NCBI GenBank assembly: GCA_029961005.1
Contig: JASBVW010000042.1
Span: 1 to 8,856, forward strand
Direction of reading: 5' to 3'
Length of the DNA: 8,856 nucleotides
Source of the DNA: Bacillota bacterium
Lineage (GTDB): Bacteria; Bacillota; UBA5301; JASBVW01
Shown in pieces: positions 4,854 to 8,856 of the stretch; positions within the stretch are counted from its first letter, which is position 1, and the number at the start of each line of letters is the position of its first letter. The position numbers and the translations under genes were made by a program. The notes beneath the pieces are model-generated. The model worked only from the letters and a program-made list of their open reading frames with translations, did no database searches and was not told where the DNA came from.

Positions 4854-6770
4854 TCACTTAGAGGTAAACGTGCCCATCAGGCTAGCCGTCTGCGCCGCCA
4901 ACCAAGAGCTCTGCTGCTGCATCAAGCCGATGAACTGTTCCATGGCCGTAAACTGCCGCACGAGATAAGCCTCGCGTTGCTGCAACCAGGCGTCGAAGCG
5001 CTCAATGCGCTCCTCCAGGTCTTCGATTTGCGTGGTCAGCACATCCTGCTGGCGAGGGATCAGGCCGTTCTTAACGCTGGTGCCACCCACAGAGACGGTA
5101 GAGGGATCGGTCAGGCTCTTAAGGAGGGCATCCACCCGCACGGCCACCCCCACTTCGCCGCTGTCCACGATGTTGTCGTAATCAGCGTCTCGGAAGAAGA
5201 GGTCGGCCACCTTCTCCGGGTTGTCGCGCAGGGCGGCATCCAGGGCGGCTTCATCAATGGTGAGGTTGCCGGCGCTGGCCCCGGTATCGGAAGAGAGCTT
5301 AATGCCGATCAAGGCCAGCTGATTGAAGCCGGAAGGCAGTCCTTCCACCACGTCAGTCACCCGGCGCACCAGGTCGTTCTTCAGCTGCGCCAGGGCCCAG
5401 TCGCCGCGCAGGAGCCCCTGCTTGCGCTCCGCATCGGTCATATCCTCCCACTTTTTATTGCTGATCGTCTTCTCCTGCAGCCGGGTGTTGATGAGATTAA
5501 TCGCCTCGTTGTAGGCGTTGACCCAAGCCTTAATGGCATCCTTGACCGCCTGGGTATCTTGCCCGATGGTCAGGGTCACCGGATTGAGGGGATCTGCCTT
5601 CCGCAGGTGCAAGGTCACCCCGCTGATGACATCGGTCACGTCGTTGCTGGTGCTGTAGAGGGGGTTGCCGCCGTTCAGCCCTTCAATGGTGAACTCGGCA
5701 TTCTGCCCCGCAGTCAGGGTGGCCCCGGCCAAAAGGTCGGTGGCCGCCAGGAACGTCCCCGCCACATCTTCCCGCGTGATGCTGAGGCTGCCCGTGGTCT
5801 TGGCCGTCAGGATTAAGCGGTCCTGGACCGCGTCGTAGCTGGCCACCACCCCTGCTGCCGAGTTGTTGATGCGCGTGATGACGGTATTGAGGGTGTCGTT
5901 GCTCAAGTCAAAGGTGATCTCCACGCCGTTAATCTTAAAGGAGCCGGTCCCCGTGGTCCCGCCGCCGCTGTCCGTAATGGCGGTGGCGAAGTTGGCGTCC
6001 TTCAGGAGCTGGTTGGGGTTGACGTGGCCCAGGTGGAAGGTGCTGGTGCGGCTAGTGGTCCCATCCTGGGACACCGTCAGGGGCGCCGCCAGGAGCCCCG
6101 CTGCACTCAGGAAGTTGCTCGTGTCCCCCACGGCCCCCATCTCTATAGGACCCCCGGCGGTATCGGTTACAGTGAGCTTATCGGTAGCGGAGTCGTAGCG
6201 CATGGTGATCGTGGACTTCCCCGCCGCCGCCAGGGCGTCGTTTACCTTTTGAATCAGGTCGTTGGCCCCACCGGTGCCATTACCCAGGAAGTCGTCGGCG
6301 TCCAGGGTGATGGTCACCCCGGCAATGGTGAAGGTCCCCGCCGTCACCGGCGTGCCGAAGCGGGAGGCCGTGGAGACCACCGGCTGCGCCGTATCCACCG
6401 CTCTGCCCAGACCCAATCCCGCGGCGCCGGCGCCGCTGGTGACCACAGTAGCTGTAGCCAGCCGCGAGACCGTGATCTTATAGGTTCCCGTGGCGGCGGT
6501 GGAGGAGGCCTCCGCCGTCAGCACGCTCTCATTGCTGGAGGTGGCACTTTTGGCCAGAAGCTTGGTCCGGTCCAAGAGGGGAGCCAGAGCCGTCTTGACC
6601 GAGAGCAATCGGGTGTTGATCTCCCCCCACAGCTCCTTCTTCCAGTCCAGCTTGAGCTTCTGGCGCTCCATCAATACCGCGGGACGGCGCTCGACGGCCA
6701 TCAGCTGCTCGATCAGGCCGACGGTATCAATCCCTGAGGCAATCCCGCTCACCCGCAGGAGATCAGACAT
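4854..6770 (-). CDS. fliD: FliD, flagellar filament cap (hook-associated protein 2)
   Basis: FliD is secreted through the flagellar export apparatus and forms the cap at the filament tip that folds incoming flagellin. The FliD N-terminal domain is at about 1-105: VSGIASGIDTVGLIEQLMAVERRP (7-30), then a long helix to 66 and SVLTAEAS...GTYKITV near 82-101. Two flagellin-hook IN motifs follow, TFTIAGVTITL with its tail (about 146-204) and SFKINGVEITF with its tail (about 277-332). The FliD C-terminal domain starts with AEFTIEGLNG (358-367), includes DVISGVTLHL (380-389) and AVKDAIKAWVNAYNEAINLI (408-427), and ends in a coiled coil and helix (575-638). At 638 residues it is longer than the 450-500 typical of well-studied FliD, mainly through the second IN-type region. 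An acidic DADYDNIVDSGE insertion (528-539) resembles a calcium loop. AGGAGGTG (6778-6785) gives an excellent ribosome binding site 7 bases before the ATG. Confidence 0.97.
   Translation of the reverse strand: MSDLLRVSGIASGIDTVGLIEQLMAVERRPAVLMERQKLKLDWKKELWGEINTRLLSVKTALAPLLDRTKLLAKSATSSNESVLTAEASSTAATGTYKITVSRLATATVVTSGAGAAGLGLGRAVDTAQPVVSTASRFGTPVTAGTFTIAGVTITLDADDFLGNGTGGANDLIQKVNDALAAAGKSTITMRYDSATDKLTVTDTAGGPIEMGAVGDTSNFLSAAGLLAAPLTVSQDGTTSRTSTFHLGHVNPNQLLKDANFATAITDSGGGTTGTGSFKINGVEITFDLSNDTLNTVITRINNSAAGVVASYDAVQDRLILTAKTTGSLSITREDVAGTFLAATDLLAGATLTAGQNAEFTIEGLNGGNPLYSTSNDVTDVISGVTLHLRKADPLNPVTLTIGQDTQAVKDAIKAWVNAYNEAINLINTRLQEKTISNKKWEDMTDAERKQGLLRGDWALAQLKNDLVRRVTDVVEGLPSGFNQLALIGIKLSSDTGASAGNLTIDEAALDAALRDNPEKVADLFFRDADYDNIVDSGEVGVAVRVDALLKSLTDPSTVSVGGTSVKNGLIPRQQDVLTTQIEDLEERIERFDAWLQQREAYLVRQFTAMEQFIGLMQQQSSWLAAQTASLMGTFTSK
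5775..5942 (-). other. Flagellin-hook IN motif, second copy, in FliD
   Basis: Residues 277-332 of FliD show the beta-rich IN pattern: SFKINGVEITFDLSNDTLNTVITRINN... followed by VVASYDAVQDRLILTAKTTGSLSI. This module occurs in flagellins and cap and hook proteins and forms an outward-facing domain. Confidence 0.75.
6159..6335 (-). other. Flagellin-hook IN-like module, first copy, in FliD
   Basis: Residues 146-204 of FliD repeat the same architecture as the second copy: TFTIAGVTITLDADD, then a helix LIQKVNDALAAAG, then ITMRYDSATDKLTVTDTAGG. The match by eye is at the level of pattern (FxIxGVxIT ... YDxxxDxLxxT), so this copy is a diverged duplicate or an independently gained module. Confidence 0.6.
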
Positions 6771-6805
6771 CCTTGTGCACCTCCTCTAGCCTAAGGAGCT
6801 TCGCG

Positions 6806-7198
6806 TCAAGCCTTTTCATCGACTAAAAGCCCTACTAACTTCATCATCTGCGTGATCATGTCCAAAATCCGCTCCGGCGGGATCTCCCGCAACACCTTGC
6901 CCGTCTCGATCTCGATCACTTGGACTACGATGTCCTTCGTACCCTCGTGCACCTTGAACCGCAGCTCTGTAGACATGACGTCGAAGATCCGGTTCAGCTT
7001 CTCCAGGATCTCGGCCAGCTGTTCCTCTGTAACCGCCTTCATCTTTATACCTTCGGCGATCAGCTCCGAAGTGGAGCGGGGGCGGCCAAAGCTCCCCTCC
7101 TCGGCAGGGGCTGGCGCAGGCGGGGGTACAGTGGTCTTTTCCGGGGCCATTTCCGTCACGTAGGAGCGCGTCACGGGCCCGATCGCTTCCACTGCCAT
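6806..7198 (-). CDS. flaG: FlaG family flagellar protein
   Basis: This is a 130-residue FlaG-family protein (YvyC in Bacillus). The first 50 residues are variable and Pro/Ala-rich (TVPPPAPAPAEE). The conserved FlaG domain covers about 55-130: a helix EEQLAEILEKLNRIFDVMS, then LRFKVHEGTKDIVVQVIEIETGKVLREIPPERILDMI, closing with GLLVDEKA. FlaG proteins are linked to control of filament length and motility in several bacteria, but the exact mechanism is not settled. It is the first gene of the flaG-fliD-fliS unit, as in Bacillus. It is led by GGAGGTG (7209-7215) 10 bases before the ATG and by a sigma-28-type promoter about 60 bases further upstream. FliD begins 35 bases after its stop. Confidence 0.95.
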   Translation of the reverse strand: MAVEAIGPVTRSYVTEMAPEKTTVPPPAPAPAEEGSFGRPRSTSELIAEGIKMKAVTEEQLAEILEKLNRIFDVMSTELRFKVHEGTKDIVVQVIEIETGKVLREIPPERILDMITQMMKLVGLLVDEKA

Positions 7199-7264
7199 GG
7201 CCCTTCTTCACCTCCATGTGGTGCTAGAAAAAATACATACTCGCCCCTTTCTTCCTCAGGGAGA

Positions 7265-7291
7265 TTATCGGCGCCAACAGGCCCCAGCTTA
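7265..7291 (-). promoter_or_regulatory. Sigma-28 (SigD/FliA)-type promoter for flaG-fliD-fliS
   Basis: On the minus strand a TAAG (7288-7291; consensus TAAA) is followed after exactly 15 bases by GCCGATAA (7265-7272), an exact match to the -10 box of the flagellar sigma factor FliA/SigD. Transcription would start around 7256-7259, giving a leader of about 60 bases before the flaG ATG. The -35 box overlaps the TAA stop (7289-7291) of the upstream TPR gene. In Bacillus the equivalent genes are known SigD targets, which fits the position. Confidence 0.8.
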
Positions 7292-8856
7292 AGAACCACT
7301 TACTCCCGCGTCGCCCCTTTCTTTCTTTTCTCTAGCCATGGCCTCAGTCAGGCGCAGGGTTTCCCGCAGGAGGTCAGAGTCGGGGTAATACCAGAGCGCG
7401 CCGCGGAGCGCCTCCGCTGCGTCCGCGTAGCGGTTCTGGGCGGCCAGAGCTCCCGCCAAGGCGGTGTAAAAAGCCAGGCGGCGCGGCTCCAGCTCAATGG
7501 CCTGGCGGTAAAAGGCTTCCGCCTCCTCCGGCATCTCCTTCTTTAGAGCCACCTCACCCAAGATGGCAAAGGTCTCGGCGTCCCCCTTCCCTGCCCGGGC
7601 GGCCCGGAGCAGCTCCGCCGCCGCCAGCTCCCAAAAGCCTCGCCGGTGGTAGAGCTTACCCAGCTCCACGGCCTCCTCCTCCGGCGGCAGGCCCAGACTG
7701 CGCAGGGCTGAGAGGGCCCGCTCAAAGGCCTCAAACTCTTGCAGGGCCAAAAGCCGCTCCAGGAGGCCTAAAACGTTCTGGCGGGTTTGTCCCAGCATTA
7801 TCGTCTCCCCCGACCCGACCTCTTCAGGGGGAAAGCCGGCTAAGGCAGCCGCCACCCGGCGGTAGCCCTCCAGGAAGCCGGCCTGCACCCCCAATGCTTC
7901 CGCCCGGCGCAGGGCAGCCGCCGCCGCTTCCCCCTGGCCTAGCAGGGCCTGAAGGAAGGCGGCCTCGCACAAGCCAGGGGCATAGGCCTCGCTGGTCTCG
8001 GGAATAGCCGCCAGAACGGCCAGCGCCTCCCGGTATTGGCGCAGGACGGTGAGGATCCGGGCTCTGGCCAGGGCAGCCCGGCCGTCGGCCGAATCGAAGC
8101 AGGCCGCGCGCAGGAGCTCTTGGGCCTCCTCCGCGTACCCCTGATCGGCAAAGAGGCCCGCCAGGACCAGGGCGGCCTCCGGCCTGCTCTGCCAGTCCAC
8201 CAACCCCTTCAGGTAAGCCACCGCCTCTCCCCGCTCCTCCCGCGGCAGGATGAGCTCCCCCAGCTTCTGCAGGGCCGGTAGGTGCCGCTCGTTGGCCCGC
8301 AGGGCTGAGCGGTAGGCCTGGGCAGCCTTCCCCAGCTCGCCCAGCCCCTCGTAAGCCGACCCCAGCCCCATCCAGGCCAGATAGCTCCCTACACCCCGCT
8401 GCGAGGTGTAGCGGCTGTTCTCCCCCAGGGCCAGGCACCGCTGAAAGGCCTGGGCGGCCTCGGTGTAGCGGTACAGAGCCAGGTAGGCCTGCCCTTCCAG
8501 GTAGAGCAAGTCCGTGTACCCCGGGTAGGCCGCTTTGGCCTCCTGGAGAATGTTGAGGGCCTCTTTGAACCTCCCCTGAGCCAGGAGAAGGTTGGCGATG
8601 TTGCGCAGCAGAAAGGGAGCATACTCCACCGTCAGGTCGGGGAGGTACTTAAAAGCCAGCTGATACTCGGCCAGTGCCTGGTCGAGGCTGCCCAGGCGCA
8701 CGTATTCCGCACCCAGGTTGAAGTGGACAAAGCTGTTGCGCGGGTCTTCTGCCACCTGCTGGCGGAGGAGCTCCAAGTTGCGCTCCTTCTTGCTCTTCTT
8801 TTCGATTATCTGGTTCAGGTACCCGTAGTGGTTGATGCGCAAGGGGGAAGAGGCTA
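7289..8856 (-). CDS. Glycosyltransferase-TPR fusion protein, C-terminal TPR part (N-terminus outside window)
   Basis: The frame is open to the right window edge, so this is a partial gene; 521 residues are visible. An in-frame TTG at 8842 could be taken as a start, but the residues around it, ASSPLRINHYGYL, match the end of the catalytic domain of family-2 glycosyltransferases that carry TPRs. Those proteins typically read I.HYGYL, then a K..RN..LL linker (present here), then the repeats. The real start should therefore lie several hundred bases further upstream. The rest is about eleven TPR-like helix pairs, for example FNLGAEYVRLGSLDQALAEYQLA, YLEGQAYLALYRYTEAAQAFQRCL, and FAILGEVALKKEMPEEAEAFYRQAIELEP near the end. 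TPRs would bind the acceptor protein or a partner. Its position directly before flaG suggests flagellin glycosylation, which is an inference. A stand-alone TPR protein remains possible. Confidence 0.8.
   Translation of the reverse strand, partial: ASSPLRINHYGYLNQIIEKKSKKERNLELLRQQVAEDPRNSFVHFNLGAEYVRLGSLDQALAEYQLAFKYLPDLTVEYAPFLLRNIANLLLAQGRFKEALNILQEAKAAYPGYTDLLYLEGQAYLALYRYTEAAQAFQRCLALGENSRYTSQRGVGSYLAWMGLGSAYEGLGELGKAAQAYRSALRANERHLPALQKLGELILPREERGEAVAYLKGLVDWQSRPEAALVLAGLFADQGYAEEAQELLRAACFDSADGRAALARARILTVLRQYREALAVLAAIPETSEAYAPGLCEAAFLQALLGQGEAAAAALRRAEALGVQAGFLEGYRRVAAALAGFPPEEVGSGETIMLGQTRQNVLGLLERLLALQEFEAFERALSALRSLGLPPEEEAVELGKLYHRRGFWELAAAELLRAARAGKGDAETFAILGEVALKKEMPEEAEAFYRQAIELEPRRLAFYTALAGALAAQNRYADAAEALRGALWYYPDSDLLRETLRLTEAMAREKKERGDAGVSGS

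Noticed and set aside
4302..5816. Open frame of 504 codons on the plus strand, antisense to fliS and fliD
   Set aside because: FliS and the C-terminal half of FliD on the other strand are unmistakable. The plus-strand product has no motif and no ribosome binding site was noted, so it is a shadow frame.
6175..6182. ACCGATAA on the minus strand as a second sigma-28 -10 box
   Set aside because: It lies inside the fliD coding sequence with no gene start nearby, and its first base does not match.

Overview
The window is GC-rich (by eye). It reads as chromosome from a GC-rich, motile, Gram-positive-type anaerobe of the Clostridia, for example a Moorella-, Thermanaeromonas- or Desulfotomaculum-like lineage. 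The reasons are strong AGGAGG-type ribosome binding sites, frequent GTG starts, a flaG-fliD-fliS cluster behind a SigD/sigma-28-type promoter, and a glycosyltransferase-TPR protein of a kind common near flagellar genes in that group. The lineage is inferred from style, not from a marker gene.

Layout: nine genes lie on the minus strand and one on the plus strand. From the right edge leftward (the direction of minus-strand transcription) come: the C-terminal TPR part of a glycosyltransferase-like protein cut by the window end (7289-8856); a sigma-28-type promoter (7265-7291) whose -35 box sits on that gene's stop codon; flaG (6806-7198); fliD, the filament cap (4854-6770); fliS, the flagellin chaperone (4428-4829); a small winged-helix protein (4044-4325); and a FlgN-like export chaperone (3513-4028). 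After a 60-base gap comes a three-gene polar amino acid ABC importer: binding protein (2646-3452), permease (1781-2569) and ATPase (1062-1784). A perfect 17-bp hairpin with T tracts lies between binding protein and permease, and the permease and ATPase overlap by a GTGA. On the plus strand, an EamA-family (DMT) permease (104-1162) runs head-on into the ATPase gene, and the two coding regions overlap by about 100 bases.

How the genes work together: the right half is a late flagellar unit for filament capping and export of filament and junction proteins, probably preceded by a flagellin-modifying glycosyltransferase. The left half is an amino acid uptake unit built to make more binding protein than membrane components. 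No terminator is visible between the halves, so some read-through is possible. No RNA genes, insertion sequences, CRISPR arrays or phage genes were seen. The window is mostly conventional. The points most worth a second look are the winged-helix gene inside the flagellar operon, an EF-hand-like acidic loop in FliD, the sigma-28 promoter built on a stop codon, the binding protein without a lipobox, and the antisense-encoded tail of the EamA protein.
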